Shown: positions 35,951 through 44,599 of the stretch, piece after piece
How positions within the stretch are numbered: the first letter of the stretch is position 1
Layout: the number at the start of each line of letters is the position of its first letter
Assembly (NCBI RefSeq): GCF_022884085.1
Contig: NZ_JAGGCS010000012.1
Location: 62,001-126,000, forward strand
From: Paenirhizobium cremeum
GTDB lineage: Bacteria; Pseudomonadota; Alphaproteobacteria; Rhizobiales; Rhizobiaceae
DNA length: 64,000 bases
Direction: 5' to 3'
Translations under genes and position numbers: made by a program
Notes under the pieces: generated by a model
What the model saw: the letters and a program-made list of their open reading frames with translations, nothing else
Database searches by the model: none
What the model was told of the DNA's origin: nothing

Positions 35951-36967
35951 ATGAGCCAGGAATCGCTGAAGACCCTTTTCCATCCTTTCGCATCCGGCGT
36001 TCTCGAACTGCCGGCGGAAGGAACCCGTTACCTGTTTCTCGGCGCCGAGGCCGGCTTTACTCCACCGGCCGGATTTGCCGCCTCGCTGAGCTGCGTCCAG
36101 GGCTTTCGTGGCGAATTCCTGAAGCTGCAAGCCGCTCGTCTCGATCCCCAACCGCAGGCTGAGGGCGAGGATTTCGACGGTGCGCTCATCCTCTTCGGCA
36201 AGCATCGCGGCGAAAACGAAGCCCGTGTCGTCGAAGCGCTTTGCCGCGTGAAGGCCGGCGGACGGATCGTTATCGCCGGCGGCAAGGAGGACGGTGTGCA
36301 GCCGATGCGCAAGCGGCTCTCCAGCATCGGTCTGGAAGTCGAGCATATGCCGAAATATCACGGCGTCGCCCTGTGGTTCACAGCGCCGGCCGACACCGCA
36401 GCCCTGATCGCCACACTGAAGCCCTCGGACGTCGTCGTCGAGGGTCGATTCAAAACCGTGGCCGGTATCTTCTCCCACGACCGCGTGGACGCCGGTTCCG
36501 AACTGCTGGCATCACGGTTGCCCGCCGACTTCGACGGCAACGCCGCCGATTTCGGCGCCGGCTGGGGCTATCTGTCGGTGATGCTGGCGGAACGCTCGCC
36601 CCGGACCGCGCGCATCGACCTTTTCGAAGCCGACCATCTGGCGCTGGAATGCGCCAAGGCGAACCTGCAGGCAAACTGCCCGGATCTCGCGACCCGCTTC
36701 TTCTGGCAGGATCTCACCCGCGAACCGCCGAAAGAGAAGTACGACCTCGTCATCATGAACCCGCCCTTCCACCAGGGTCACGCGGCCGAGCCCAGCCTCG
36801 GGCAGGCGATGATCGCCACCGCCGCCCAATGCCTGCGCGCCGGAGGCATGCTGCTCCTGGTCGCCAATCGCGGCCTGCCCTACGAGCAGACACTTGCTGC
36901 CAGCTTCCGCGAGCATGGTGAAACCTGCCGTAACGCCCGCTTCAAGGTGCTTTGGGCCAAGCGCTGA
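35951..36967 (+). CDS. rsmC: Class I SAM-dependent methyltransferase, RsmC type
   Basis: A 338-aa methyltransferase resembling RsmC, which makes m2G1207 in 16S rRNA. It has the two-domain build of that family. A degenerate N-terminal half contains AEGTRYLFLGAEAGFTP and ALILFGKHRGENEARV. A catalytic half has FSHDRVDAGSELL, the SAM loop ADFGAGWGYLSVMLAE, and the NPPFHQGH motif for base binding near residue 274. The motif MNPPFHQGHAAEPSLG is the RsmC/RlmG hallmark. RsmC is preferred over RlmG by length and by the FSHDRVDAGSELL segment. It starts right after the pnp terminator and probably has its own promoter. Confidence 0.88.
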   Translation: MSQESLKTLFHPFASGVLELPAEGTRYLFLGAEAGFTPPAGFAASLSCVQGFRGEFLKLQAARLDPQPQAEGEDFDGALILFGKHRGENEARVVEALCRVKAGGRIVIAGGKEDGVQPMRKRLSSIGLEVEHMPKYHGVALWFTAPADTAALIATLKPSDVVVEGRFKTVAGIFSHDRVDAGSELLASRLPADFDGNAADFGAGWGYLSVMLAERSPRTARIDLFEADHLALECAKANLQANCPDLATRFFWQDLTREPPKEKYDLVIMNPPFHQGHAAEPSLGQAMIATAAQCLRAGGMLLLVANRGLPYEQTLAASFREHGETCRNARFKVLWAKR

Positions 36968-36997
36968 GGCAGCTGCCGACAAATGTCCGGAGATTCC

Positions 36998-37040
36998 AGC
37001 GATCCGATCTGGCGCAATGCAGGCCGGATCGCTGTCGTTT
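36998..37040 (+). terminator. Probable terminator after rsmC
   Basis: AGCGATCCG (36998-37006) pairs with CGGATCGCT (37025-37033) across a longer loop, then GTCGTTTTGG. The T-tract is short, so efficiency is uncertain. Confidence 0.45.
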
Positions 37041-37127
37041 TGGCTCGTGATGACGCTCACTCGACAAAATGAACCGCGTCACTTAACCTGAGGCGACAAT
37101 CTGTTAGCGCTGGGCGCCAATCCGTCA

Positions 37128-38156
37128 ATGTCGAGTAAAAGTCTAACCGACGAACTGACTACGGTAGCGGGCGTCGCATCCGCAGTCGCGAAGCATGCCC
37201 TCAGCTATGGCATCGATATAGGCCCCATCTGCAAGGCACTGGAGATCGATCCGGAGAGCTTCCAGTCACTGACCAGCCGCATCAGCATCGACCGCCTCTG
37301 CAGGCTTCTGGAGGCCTGCGCGCTGCTTGCCAATGACGATGCATTCGGGCTGACATGCGTCCGCAATTTCATCGCCGGCGCGACTGGCCCCTTCGGCTAT
37401 GGCGTGATGTCGGCTCCGACGGGACGGGATTTCGTCCGCTTCGTCAAGGAGCACACCCAGTATGTCACGCATACGAGTTACTGCGACCTGGAGTTCGATG
37501 ATCGGGGCGCACGCCTGACCTGGACTTTCGCTCCCGTCATCGTGAAGCGCGATCAGTATGTCGACATGGCGCTTGGCCTTTTGATGCAGCGGGCGCGGGA
37601 CATTTCAGAGCAAGCCAATGAAATCATCGAGGTCGAGCTTGAGCGCCCCAAGCCGAAGCAACCGTATATTTTCAGGGAGTTGCTCGCCAAGAAGGTCACC
37701 TTCGAGTGCCGGCTGAACTCCATTCGCTTCGGCAATGCGTTCCTCGAGGCCCGCAATCCCAAGGGCGACAAGCGCCTGCACGAGCTGATGGACCTGCAAT
37801 GCCGGGCCATGCGTCCCGAACCGACGCTGCTAGACAGCGACTTCATTGACCAGGTTCGCAAATACCTGTTCCTGCATATTTCGGAACAGAGCTTCGCACT
37901 GGCGGAGATCGCACCCTATTTCGGGCTTTCGGAACGAACGTTCCAGCGCAGGCTGGCCGAGCACCGGACCAGCCTCAATGAACTGCGCGACGATGTCCGT
38001 CGCGATATCAGCCATAATCTTCTGACGACCAGCGACCTGCCTATTTCGGAGATCTGCTACCGGTTGGGCTATTCTGCACCAAGCGCCTTCACCCGGTCGG
38101 TGACACGCTGGTTCGGTGTCACGCCGAGAGACCTGCGGGAACGCAAGAGCGCCTGA
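37128..38156 (+). CDS. AraC-family transcriptional regulator (OruR/ArgR-like)
   Basis: A 342-aa regulator with an N-terminal 'arabinose-binding' type domain (PF12625-like; about 15-195), starting AVAKHALSYGIDIGPICKAL. A C-terminal AraC double helix-turn-helix (about 245-340) includes FALAEIAPYFGLSERTFQRR and PISEICYRLGYSAPSAFTRS. Proteins of this build include ornithine (OruR) and quorum- or lipid-responsive activators; the effector here is unknown. It stands alone, with no same-strand neighbour closer than 160 bases and no clear divergent target. The start ATG at 37128 gives MSSKSLTDEL. Confidence 0.88.
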   Translation: MSSKSLTDELTTVAGVASAVAKHALSYGIDIGPICKALEIDPESFQSLTSRISIDRLCRLLEACALLANDDAFGLTCVRNFIAGATGPFGYGVMSAPTGRDFVRFVKEHTQYVTHTSYCDLEFDDRGARLTWTFAPVIVKRDQYVDMALGLLMQRARDISEQANEIIEVELERPKPKQPYIFRELLAKKVTFECRLNSIRFGNAFLEARNPKGDKRLHELMDLQCRAMRPEPTLLDSDFIDQVRKYLFLHISEQSFALAEIAPYFGLSERTFQRRLAEHRTSLNELRDDVRRDISHNLLTTSDLPISEICYRLGYSAPSAFTRSVTRWFGVTPRDLRERKSA

Positions 38157-38418
38157 ATTCGAGGCGGCAGATAAGTGCTTCCACACGCCGTGGACAGGAC
38201 CTCTTGACAAAATCCGGTTACTCGGAAGAAATAACCCGAAGAGGCGAATTCCAGAAACAGTTCTTCGAATCAAAAATTGACTGGCCGGTAAAATATTTGG
38301 CGGCCAGAGCGAATTACTTTTGACCGTTCAGCCAGTATATGACCCGCCAACAATGCGGGTACGGAGCGGTATTGCCATATGCCCGGACCGAAGATTCCAT
38401 TCTGGTTTTCAAGACATC

Positions 38419-38679
38419 ATGACAAAGCTCAACGCCTCCGGGAATGAGCCCCGCGATGGGGCTGTTCTCAGCAAGCCGGAAATACAGTGCCTGACCCTGG
38501 TGGCCGAGGGAAAACGGCCGCTGGATATATGCAATCTTCTGGTTCTCTCGGAAATCCAGGTGGAGGATCTGCTTCAGTCTGCACAGCAGAAGCTCGGTGC
38601 CCGCAACCGTATGCACGCGGTCAGCCTGGCGATGCTCGCGGGCGCGATCCGGCACGAAAGTCATTCGAAACCGGAGTAG
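38419..38679 (+). CDS. Small LuxR-type helix-turn-helix protein
   Basis: An 86-aa protein made almost only of a GerE/LuxR DNA-binding domain. LSKPEIQCLTLVAEGKRPLD is followed by a recognition-helix region and QQKLGARNRMHAVSLAMLAG, matching the usual KLGxRNRxxAV ending. There is no receiver or autoinducer domain. It may act as a stand-alone regulator or compete for sites. I take the ATG at 38419; starts at 38353 or 38320 would add residues with no domain, and none has a good ribosome site. The 262-base gap before it (38157-38418) shows no gene. An intrinsic terminator follows. Confidence 0.7.
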   Translation: MTKLNASGNEPRDGAVLSKPEIQCLTLVAEGKRPLDICNLLVLSEIQVEDLLQSAQQKLGARNRMHAVSLAMLAGAIRHESHSKPE

Positions 38680-38715
38680 CCCGGGACTTGCCCGGCTGGC
38701 GGACCCTCCGTTTTC

Positions 38716-38750
38716 AGGCCTGACGCGACATCTCGCGTCAGGCCTTTTCT
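38716..38750 (+). terminator. Intrinsic terminator after the LuxR-type gene
   Basis: AGGCCTGACGCGA (38716-38728) pairs perfectly with TCGCGTCAGGCCT (38733-38745), tip CATC, then TTTCTTATT. A strong, nearly ideal terminator. Confidence 0.88.
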
Positions 38751-38761
38751 TATTGTCCGAC

Positions 38762-38863
38762 AGAGCATCTCCGGCGAAAATAGAACGCCTTCAACGCTCT
38801 ATCTCTTATTTTCCCGCAATTTCCGGACGCAAACCGCTGCGCCCTTTTCGCTGGAACTGCTCT
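38762..38863. repeat. RIME-like palindromic element ending at the fabI stop
   Basis: About 102 bases with terminal inverted repeats of 19 bases, 16 of which match. The left end begins AGAGCATCTCC at 38762 and the right end is GGAACTGCTCT to 38863. The inside holds AACGCTCTATCTCTTATTTT and a CGCAAACCGCTGCGC core, wording I recall as repeated throughout Rhizobium and Agrobacterium chromosomes. The right end overlaps the fabI stop codon (complement at 38862-38864), just as the element at 9028-9133 reaches the stop of its minus-strand gene. Confidence 0.6.
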
Positions 38864-39680
38864 ACTCGCTGTCGGCGCGGCGCAGGACTTCGAGCGTCGG
38901 CAGGGACGTGATGTTGTAGCCGCCGTCGACATAGTGGATTTCGCCGGTCACGCCGTTCGACATATCCGACAGCAGGTAGAGAGCCGAGCCGCCGATGTCT
39001 TCGATGGTCGGAGTGCGCCGCAACGGTGCATTCTTCTGGTTCCACGAAAGAATGGCACGCGCATCGGAAATGCCGGCTCCTGCAAGCGTGCGAACGGGAC
39101 CTGCCGAGATAGCGTTGACGCGAATGCCGCGCGGACCATAATCGGCCGCGAGGTAACGGACAGACGCCTCCAGCGCAGCCTTTGCGACCCCCATGACGTT
39201 GTAATTGGGAATGACCCGCATCGAACCGCCGTAGGTGAGTGTCAGCATGCTGCCGCCATCGGCCATCAAGTCGGCCGCCCGCTTGGCGATCTCGGTGAAG
39301 GAGAAGCAAGAGATCACCATGGTGCGCGTGAAGTTGTCACGCGTGGTGTCCGCATAGAAGCCCTTCAGCTCGTTCTTGTCGGAAAAGCCGATGGCGTGGA
39401 CGATGAAATCGATCTTGCCCCAGCGCTCCTTCAGCTGCGCGACGGTGGCGTCGAGGGAAGCCAGATCCTCGACATCGCACGGAAGAATAAAGTCCGAGCC
39501 GAGTTCGGCGGCAAGCGGCTTGACGCGCTTGCCGAGCGCCTCGCCCTGATAGGTGAAGGCGAGTTCGGCGCCCGCGCCAGCCAAAGCCTGGGCGATACCC
39601 CAGGCAATCGAATGGTTGTTCGCGACCCCCATGATGAGGCCGCGTTTGCCCTGCATGATACCGCTCATCTTGTCATCCAT
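38862..39680 (-). CDS. fabI: Enoyl-[acyl-carrier-protein] reductase (NADH) FabI
   Basis: Last step of each fatty acid elongation cycle: NADH reduction of enoyl-ACP. The 272-aa product has [20 protein letters not shown] at the cofactor site, [14 protein letters not shown], and the catalytic Tyr-x6-Lys in [40 protein letters not shown] follows. The SDR-type fold and the spacing of Tyr and Lys are as in FabI. I start at the ATG at 39680, which overlaps the fabB stop by 8 bases; an ATG at 39668 is also plausible, both implying coupling. Last gene of fabA-fabB-fabI; the 3' end lies in a palindromic element. Confidence 0.94.
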   Translation of the reverse strand: MDDKMSGIMQGKRGLIMGVANNHSIAWGIAQALAGAGAELAFTYQGEALGKRVKPLAAELGSDFILPCDVEDLASLDATVAQLKERWGKIDFIVHAIGFSDKNELKGFYADTTRDNFTRTMVISCFSFTEIAKRAADLMADGGSMLTLTYGGSMRVIPNYNVMGVAKAALEASVRYLAADYGPRGIRVNAISAGPVRTLAGAGISDARAILSWNQKNAPLRRTPTIEDIGGSALYLLSDMSNGVTGEIHYVDGGYNITSLPTLEVLRRADSE

Positions 39681-40896
39681 TGTAACGCTGGAACACCAGG
39701 GTGGCGTTGGTGCCGCCAAAACCGAAGGAGTTCGAAAGAACGGTGTCGATCTTTGCATTGTCGATGCGTTTGCGAACAATCGGAACGCCATCGAATTCCG
39801 GATCGAGCTCGGCAATATGGGCGCTTTCGCCAATGAAGCGCTCCTGCATCATCAGGAGGCCATAGATCGATTCCTGTACGCCGGCAGCGCCCAGGGAATG
39901 ACCGGTCAGCGACTTGGTCGACTGGATGTGCGGGATCTTGTCCCCGAACACTTCGCGGATGGCGCCGATTTCCTTGCTGTCGCCGACCGGGGTCGAGGTA
40001 CCGTGGGTGTTGATGTAGTCGACATCGCCCTTCACCGTGGCAAGCGCCTGCCGCATGCAGCGGATGGCGCCCTCGCCCGAGGGGGCGACCATGTCATAGC
40101 CATCGGACGTCGCGCCATAACCAACGATCTCGGCGTAGATCTTGGCGCCGCGGGCCTTTGCATGCTCCAGCTCTTCCAGAACCAGAACGCCTGCGCCACC
40201 GGCAATGACGAAGCCGTCACGGTTGACGTCATAGGCGCGGGAAGCAACGCCCGGCGTCTCGTTGAACTTAGTCGACATGGCGCCCATCGCGTCGAACAGG
40301 TCGGACATCGACCAGTCGAGGTCTTCGTGACCGCCTGCAAAGACCATGTCCTGCTTGCCCCACTGGATCATCTCGGCGGCGTTGCCGATGCAATGGGCGG
40401 AGGTGGAGCAGGCCGAGGAGATCGAATAATTGACGCCGTGGAGCTTGAACCAGGTGGCGAGGGTCGCGGATGCGGTGGAAGACATGGCCTTCGGCACGGC
40501 GAACGGACCGATGCGCTTCGGGCTCTTGTTCTGGCGCGTGATGTCGGCGGCCTCGACGATGGTACGGGTGGACGGGCCACCCGAACCCATCACGATGCCG
40601 ACGCGCTCGTTCTGGGCATAGTCGGCCTCTTCGAGGCCGGCATCGGCGATCGCCTGCTTCATGGCGACATGATTCCAGGCGCCGCCCTGTGACAGGAAGC
40701 GCATGGCGCGGCGATCGACGAGGTCGGTCGGGTCAAGGGAGGGCTTGCCCCACACCTGGCACTTGAAGCCGTGTTCGGCAAAGTCCGGCGAAAAGGTGAT
40801 GCCGGATTTCGCGTTGCGCAGCGACTCCGTCACTTCAGCAGCATCGCTTCCGATGGAAGATACGATGCCAAGACCCGTTACAACTACCCGTCTCAT
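39673..40896 (-). CDS. fabB: 3-oxoacyl-[acyl-carrier-protein] synthase I FabB
   Basis: Condensing enzyme that, with FabA, is needed for unsaturated fatty acids. The 407-aa product starts [20 protein letters not shown], and has the active-site Cys in [19 protein letters not shown]. The two catalytic His are in [19 protein letters not shown] and [18 protein letters not shown], and [15 protein letters not shown] closes the protein. The FabB rather than FabF subtype is indicated by pairing with fabA. It starts 42 bases after fabA on the minus strand and overlaps fabI. Confidence 0.96.
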   Translation of the reverse strand: MRRVVVTGLGIVSSIGSDAAEVTESLRNAKSGITFSPDFAEHGFKCQVWGKPSLDPTDLVDRRAMRFLSQGGAWNHVAMKQAIADAGLEEADYAQNERVGIVMGSGGPSTRTIVEAADITRQNKSPKRIGPFAVPKAMSSTASATLATWFKLHGVNYSISSACSTSAHCIGNAAEMIQWGKQDMVFAGGHEDLDWSMSDLFDAMGAMSTKFNETPGVASRAYDVNRDGFVIAGGAGVLVLEELEHAKARGAKIYAEIVGYGATSDGYDMVAPSGEGAIRCMRQALATVKGDVDYINTHGTSTPVGDSKEIGAIREVFGDKIPHIQSTKSLTGHSLGAAGVQESIYGLLMMQERFIGESAHIAELDPEFDGVPIVRKRIDNAKIDTVLSNSFGFGGTNATLVFQRYNG

Positions 40897-40938
40897 CTCT
40901 CAGACCTTCTTGTTATCATGATTGGACAGAGCCTGCCT

Positions 40939-41454
40939 TCAGGCCGTCTTATCCTTCGACAGACCTACGCGAAGGTCAGTTGCCTGGTAAATGGTTTCGC
41001 CATCGGCCTTCAGCCAGCCATCGGCCGTGCCGAGCACGAGGCGGCCGCGCATGACCCGCTTGAAGTCGATGCCGTATTCGAGAAGCTTGGTATGCGGGCG
41101 GACCATTCCCTTGAACTTGACCTCACCGGTCGACAGCGCCATGCCACGACCCTCTTCCCCGAGCCAGCCAAGGAAAAAGCCGGTCAATTGCCACATGCCG
41201 TCGAGGCCGAGGCAGCCAGGCATGATCGGATTGCCCTGGAAGTGGCAGGGAAAATACCAATCGTCCGGGCGGACATCGTACTCGGCCCGGATATAGCCCT
41301 TGTCGAAAGCGCCACCGGTCTCGGAAATATCTGTGATGCGATGAACCATGAGCATCGGCGGAAGAGGAAGCTGGGCATTGCCGGGACCAAAAAGCTCGCC
41401 GCGACCGCAGGAAAGGATTTCTTCGTAGTTATAGCTGGATTGTCTCGGTTTCAT
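40939..41454 (-). CDS. fabA: 3-hydroxydecanoyl-ACP dehydratase/isomerase FabA
   Basis: Dehydrates 3-hydroxydecanoyl-ACP and isomerises trans-2 to cis-3, the branch point to unsaturated fatty acids. The 171-aa length fits. The hot-dog fold active site is visible as [20 protein letters not shown] with the catalytic His, then [16 protein letters not shown] with the Asp. The start is the ATG at 41454, preceded by a purine-rich GAAGAAGAAGAAGAG, giving [14 protein letters not shown]. Longer open extension is not family-like. It leads fabA-fabB-fabI and faces irr across a ~310-base gap (41455-41768) with promoters but no gene. Confidence 0.96.
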   Translation of the reverse strand: MKPRQSSYNYEEILSCGRGELFGPGNAQLPLPPMLMVHRITDISETGGAFDKGYIRAEYDVRPDDWYFPCHFQGNPIMPGCLGLDGMWQLTGFFLGWLGEEGRGMALSTGEVKFKGMVRPHTKLLEYGIDFKRVMRGRLVLGTADGWLKADGETIYQATDLRVGLSKDKTA

Positions 41455-41768
41455 CTCTTCTTCTTCTTCCCCCTGAGCTTCACGTTGGCGGACCCTTAGA
41501 GCAAGATAGGGACAAAATGAAGTCCCACAATAGCCGACATGCAATCGCATGAGAGTTGGTCGACACTTGTGCGACGCCGGTCCCGTTCGCCGTCGCATAC
41601 AGCATGACTTCGGCAACGACCAGAGAGAAAAGCCGCAAAAGGCTGGTTTTGCGGCTGTTTCTCATGCCGCAATGCCGCAGACGCTATTGAAAGGCCGAGG
41701 CTTAAAAGTTATATCCTTGATCAACGTCATTGAATTGACAGGTGGAGAATCGGAGTTCGTCGGTGACG

Positions 41769-42185
41769 ATGGCTGAATACGGTGCAAGCACAGAACTAAA
41801 ACTGCGACGCTCGGGTCTGCGCCCGACGCGTCAGCGTATTGCGCTCGCCAGCCTTCTTTTCGCCAAGGGCGATCGCCACCTGACGGTCGAGGAACTGCAT
41901 GAGGAAGCGATCGCGGCCAACGTGCCGGTATCGCTTGCAACCGTCTACAACACGCTGCACCAGTTTACCGAAGCGGGCCTCATTCGTGTTCTCGCCGTCG
42001 AAAGCGCCAAGACTTATTTCGACACGAATACATCGGACCATCACCACTTCTTCGTCGAAGGCGAGAACGAGGTTCTCGACATCCCGGTTAACAACATTTC
42101 GATCGACAATCTCCCGGAACCGCCTGAAGGCATGGAGATTTCCCATGTCGACGTTGTGATCCGCCTGCGCGCCAAGAGCAAATAA
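41769..42185 (+). CDS. irr: Iron response regulator Irr (Fur family)
   Basis: A 138-aa Fur-family protein, the rhizobial haem-responsive iron regulator. It has the Fur winged helix (LRRSGLRPTRQRIALASLLF and VSLATVYNTLHQFTEAGLIR) and the Irr-type SDHHHFFVEGENEVLDIPV histidine cluster. The N-terminal haem regulatory Cys-Pro motif of Bradyrhizobium Irr is absent, as in other Rhizobiaceae. Irr acts under low iron to repress haem and Fe-S genes. I give the ATG at 41769; a GTG at 41763 has a better-spaced CGGAG. The divergent fabA placement is conserved in rhizobia. Confidence 0.93.
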   Translation: MAEYGASTELKLRRSGLRPTRQRIALASLLFAKGDRHLTVEELHEEAIAANVPVSLATVYNTLHQFTEAGLIRVLAVESAKTYFDTNTSDHHHFFVEGENEVLDIPVNNISIDNLPEPPEGMEISHVDVVIRLRAKSK

Positions 42186-42206
42186 GTCCTTCCCGGACGA
42201 CACCGC

Positions 42207-42845
42207 CTATTTCATCACGTCTTCGGGCGGCCGGCCCGGGCGGGAATTGGGGCGTGGTAGCGACCAGCCGAACCGCAGGGCCCCACCGCGAATGGCAAAG
42301 GCCGTCAGAGCGCCGAAAATCGATGCTGTGTGGAGCTCAAGCCCGAACTCCGTCGCGGCAGTGAAGACCGTGGCGCCCGCTAGTGCCGCGGTAACGTAGA
42401 TCTCCGGCCGCAGCAGGACGGACGGCTCGCCCGCGATGATGTCGCGCAGAATGCCGCCGAAGGCAGCCGTCAGCGTGCCCGTGACCACGGCCACGGTCGG
42501 CGAACCCGTCGCCACATAGCCCTTCGCCGCCCCCATGACGCAATAGGCCGAAAGACCAACCGCATCCAGCCAGACGAGCAGGCGATAACGCGATTCAACG
42601 AGATGGGCGGTGAAGAAGACCAGGACGCCGACAGAGGCGCAAACCAGCACGTAGCCCGGATTGACGACCCAGAAAACCGGAAGGCTGCCAAGTACGACAT
42701 CGCGCATCGTCCCGCCGCCTATGCCTGTGACGAGGGCCAGAAAAAGGAACCCGATCAGGTCGAGCTCCTTGCGCGAGGCGGAAAGCGCGCCTGTCGCCGC
42801 AAAGACCGCCACACCCGCATAGTCGAGAAACCCCAGCAACGACAT
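42207..42845 (-). CDS. TRIC/YadS family membrane protein
   Basis: A 212-aa inner-membrane protein of the UPF0126/TRIC family, bacterial relatives of trimeric intracellular cation channels. About seven hydrophobic helices are visible in two repeated halves. Each half holds a glycine-rich kink, VTGIGGGTMRDVVLGSLP and LTAAFGGILRDIIAGEPS, the family hallmark. Some members conduct potassium or glycine; the role here is not shown. It converges on irr, 21 bases apart, and faces the next exported protein gene across a short gap. Confidence 0.9.
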   Translation of the reverse strand: MSLLGFLDYAGVAVFAATGALSASRKELDLIGFLFLALVTGIGGGTMRDVVLGSLPVFWVVNPGYVLVCASVGVLVFFTAHLVESRYRLLVWLDAVGLSAYCVMGAAKGYVATGSPTVAVVTGTLTAAFGGILRDIIAGEPSVLLRPEIYVTAALAGATVFTAATEFGLELHTASIFGALTAFAIRGGALRFGWSLPRPNSRPGRPPEDVMK

Positions 42846-42958
42846 GGAAATCCTTTCAACCCGATATGATGTCTAGAGACCAGAAGAAAACGTCAGGGTC
42901 GCGCAAGCAGGCCCTGCAAGGATGGCCGCGATATTTTCATCTCGCCGGGACGAACGCC

Positions 42959-43432
42959 GTGAAGTACCTGTTGCTTGCCACATTGCAAATCGCCCTCCTG
43001 CTTGCCGCACCTGCATCCTCCTTCGGTCAGCAGCAGCTTATCAGCGATCCTGAAATATACGAGAAGGAACACTTCAAGAAGCGATGTGGAACGGTGGAAT
43101 ACGGGCCGAAATTCATCGACCGGATCGACATCAACAATGACGGCATCATCGATGCCGTGGCCAATGAGGGCGACCTGTCATGCGACGGTACGCGCGGCCC
43201 CGATTGCACCGCGGACGGCTGCCCCCATAATTTCTACCTGCAGGTCAAGGAGGGCGGTTACTTCATGATCGCCACCGCGCAACTCTACGGCTACGACTTC
43301 CTCAAACGGTTCGGCAACATGGTGTTCGTGCTGAAGATGCACCCGCGCTTTTGCGAGCGCACCGACAGCGAGCCCTGCCAGATGACCGTGCGGGTGCGCG
43401 GCACCAAATTCCTGACCATCTCCAAGAAATAG
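42959..43432 (+). CDS. Exported protein with an EF-hand-like motif, unknown function
   Basis: About 157 aa from a GTG at 42959, which puts a clean signal peptide (KYLLLATLQIALLLAAPASS, cleavage near FGQ-QQ) at the N-terminus. An ATG at 42866 would add a basic 31-residue extension. Neither has a strong ribosome site. The mature part carries DRIDINNDGIIDAVANEG, whose Asp-x-Asn-x-Asp-Gly-x-x-Asp spacing resembles a calcium-binding loop. Six cysteines (for example SCDGT, PDCTADGC and RFCERTDSEPC) suggest disulfides in the periplasm. I do not recognise a family. Converges on the YdcF gene. Confidence 0.65.
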   Translation: MKYLLLATLQIALLLAAPASSFGQQQLISDPEIYEKEHFKKRCGTVEYGPKFIDRIDINNDGIIDAVANEGDLSCDGTRGPDCTADGCPHNFYLQVKEGGYFMIATAQLYGYDFLKRFGNMVFVLKMHPRFCERTDSEPCQMTVRVRGTKFLTISKK

Positions 43433-43446
43433 CCGGGCCGCGCCCA

Positions 43447-44238
43447 TCAGGGCGCTGGATAGAGGGAATCGATCCTGCCCGTCAGGTAATAAGCGGCAAG
43501 GCCGATCCATTCGCGCACGGCGGTGGAGGTCTGCTGCGCGTTGAGAGTGGGTTGGGTGAAGTCCAACGTCAATCGCTGTTCACCGCTGGTGCGGTAATCG
43601 ACCGGCCAGGGCGTCACGCTCACCCCCGCCTTGCGGAACAGACCGACGGAACGCGGCATATGGAAGGCCGACGTAATGAGCAGGCAATCGCTGAGCCCGC
43701 CGGTTTCGAGCAGATTGCGACTGAAGGCCGCATTCTCGTAGGTGGTGCGCGACTGCTTCTCGGTCATCAGCCGCTCGGCGGGAATACCGAAGGCGGAGAA
43801 GAAGCGCAGCGATGCGGCCGCGTCGCCTTCATAGGCACCGCTCAACGAACCGTCACCGCCGGAAACCAGAATCTTCGCCTCCGGATAACGGATGGCAAGC
43901 CGCAGCGCATCGACGAAACGGTCGGCTGCCTGGTTGAGGTCTATCCCTCCACGGCTTGTCGTCACCTCTGTTTCGAAGGCGCCACCCAGCACGATCATGC
44001 AGGAAAGCGCATCCGGATCCTTCAGCGGTCGGGGAAAGCGGGCTTCGAGCCCCTGCAACGCAAAGGAGCCGGCGCTGGTGAACAGCACCACGAAAAGGAC
44101 AATACCCGCCGCAAGGCTGAGCACCAGCCCGGTTCGGCGAAGACGGAAGAACTGGGCAAGGACCGCAGCAAGAATGGCGAAACAGGCGAGAGACAGCGGC
44201 TGGGCGAGCATCCAGAACAACTTGGAAATAACAAACAT
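43447..44238 (-). CDS. YdcF/ElyC/SanA family protein (DUF218)
   Basis: A 263-aa inner-membrane protein with two N-terminal helices (about 10-60) and a DUF218 domain on the far side. The domain shows SCMIVLGGAFETEVTTSRGG, KILVSGGDGSLSGAYEGDA, EKQSRTTYENAAFSRNLL and LLITSAFHMPRSVGLFRKAG, all typical of the ElyC/SanA/YdcF family. ElyC and SanA affect envelope integrity and peptidoglycan or enterobacterial common antigen precursors in E. coli. A specific role here is not shown. It converges on the upstream exported protein gene, 14 bases apart. Confidence 0.88.
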   Translation of the reverse strand: MFVISKLFWMLAQPLSLACFAILAAVLAQFFRLRRTGLVLSLAAGIVLFVVLFTSAGSFALQGLEARFPRPLKDPDALSCMIVLGGAFETEVTTSRGGIDLNQAADRFVDALRLAIRYPEAKILVSGGDGSLSGAYEGDAAASLRFFSAFGIPAERLMTEKQSRTTYENAAFSRNLLETGGLSDCLLITSAFHMPRSVGLFRKAGVSVTPWPVDYRTSGEQRLTLDFTQPTLNAQQTSTAVREWIGLAAYYLTGRIDSLYPAP

Positions 44239-44392
44239 CGGGTCTCCTCAAGGATCGACCTGACATACAGGCGACGGGCCTTACCCACAATGCTCGGCGT
44301 TCCGCCGAGCGAAGACAGCTTCGCTCAAGGCAATGACCCTAGGCCTCTAATATACATAGATACGGACATAAAAGACTGAATTCGGAGGCCGC

Positions 44393-44587
44393 ATGCGCTT
44401 CGCAATCGACATTATCGACGACGCGGGAAACAACCGGATCTACATCGGCGAGCCGCTCGGTCTTGCAGGCGACAAGCTGCGCGTCCAGCTTCGCGACAGG
44501 GAAGCCATGTTCGAGATCGAGCGCATCGCCGACTGGTTCCAGATCGACCAGACCGAAAGCAGGGGGCGCGGAGAATTGTTCTGCTAG
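44393..44587 (+). CDS. Small hypothetical protein
   Basis: A 64-aa acidic, soluble protein: MRFAIDIIDDAGNNRIYIGE, then a GDKLRVQLRDREAMFEIERI segment that looks like a short beta-rich fold. GGAGG stands five bases before the ATG, a strong ribosome site, which is the main support for a real gene. I know no family. It begins 154 bases after the YdcF start (divergent) and converges on the TMEM43-like gene with a 12-base gap. Confidence 0.6.
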   Translation: MRFAIDIIDDAGNNRIYIGEPLGLAGDKLRVQLRDREAMFEIERIADWFQIDQTESRGRGELFC

Positions 44588-44599
44588 CAGCGCCGCACG

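Noticed and set aside
33574..35952. Long open frame (792 codons) antisense to pnp
   Set aside because: Fully covered by pnp. Absence of stops on the reverse strand is a codon-bias effect.
38320..38341. TTGACC...TATATG as a promoter for the LuxR-type gene
   Set aside because: The boxes are only 10 bases apart, too close for sigma-70.
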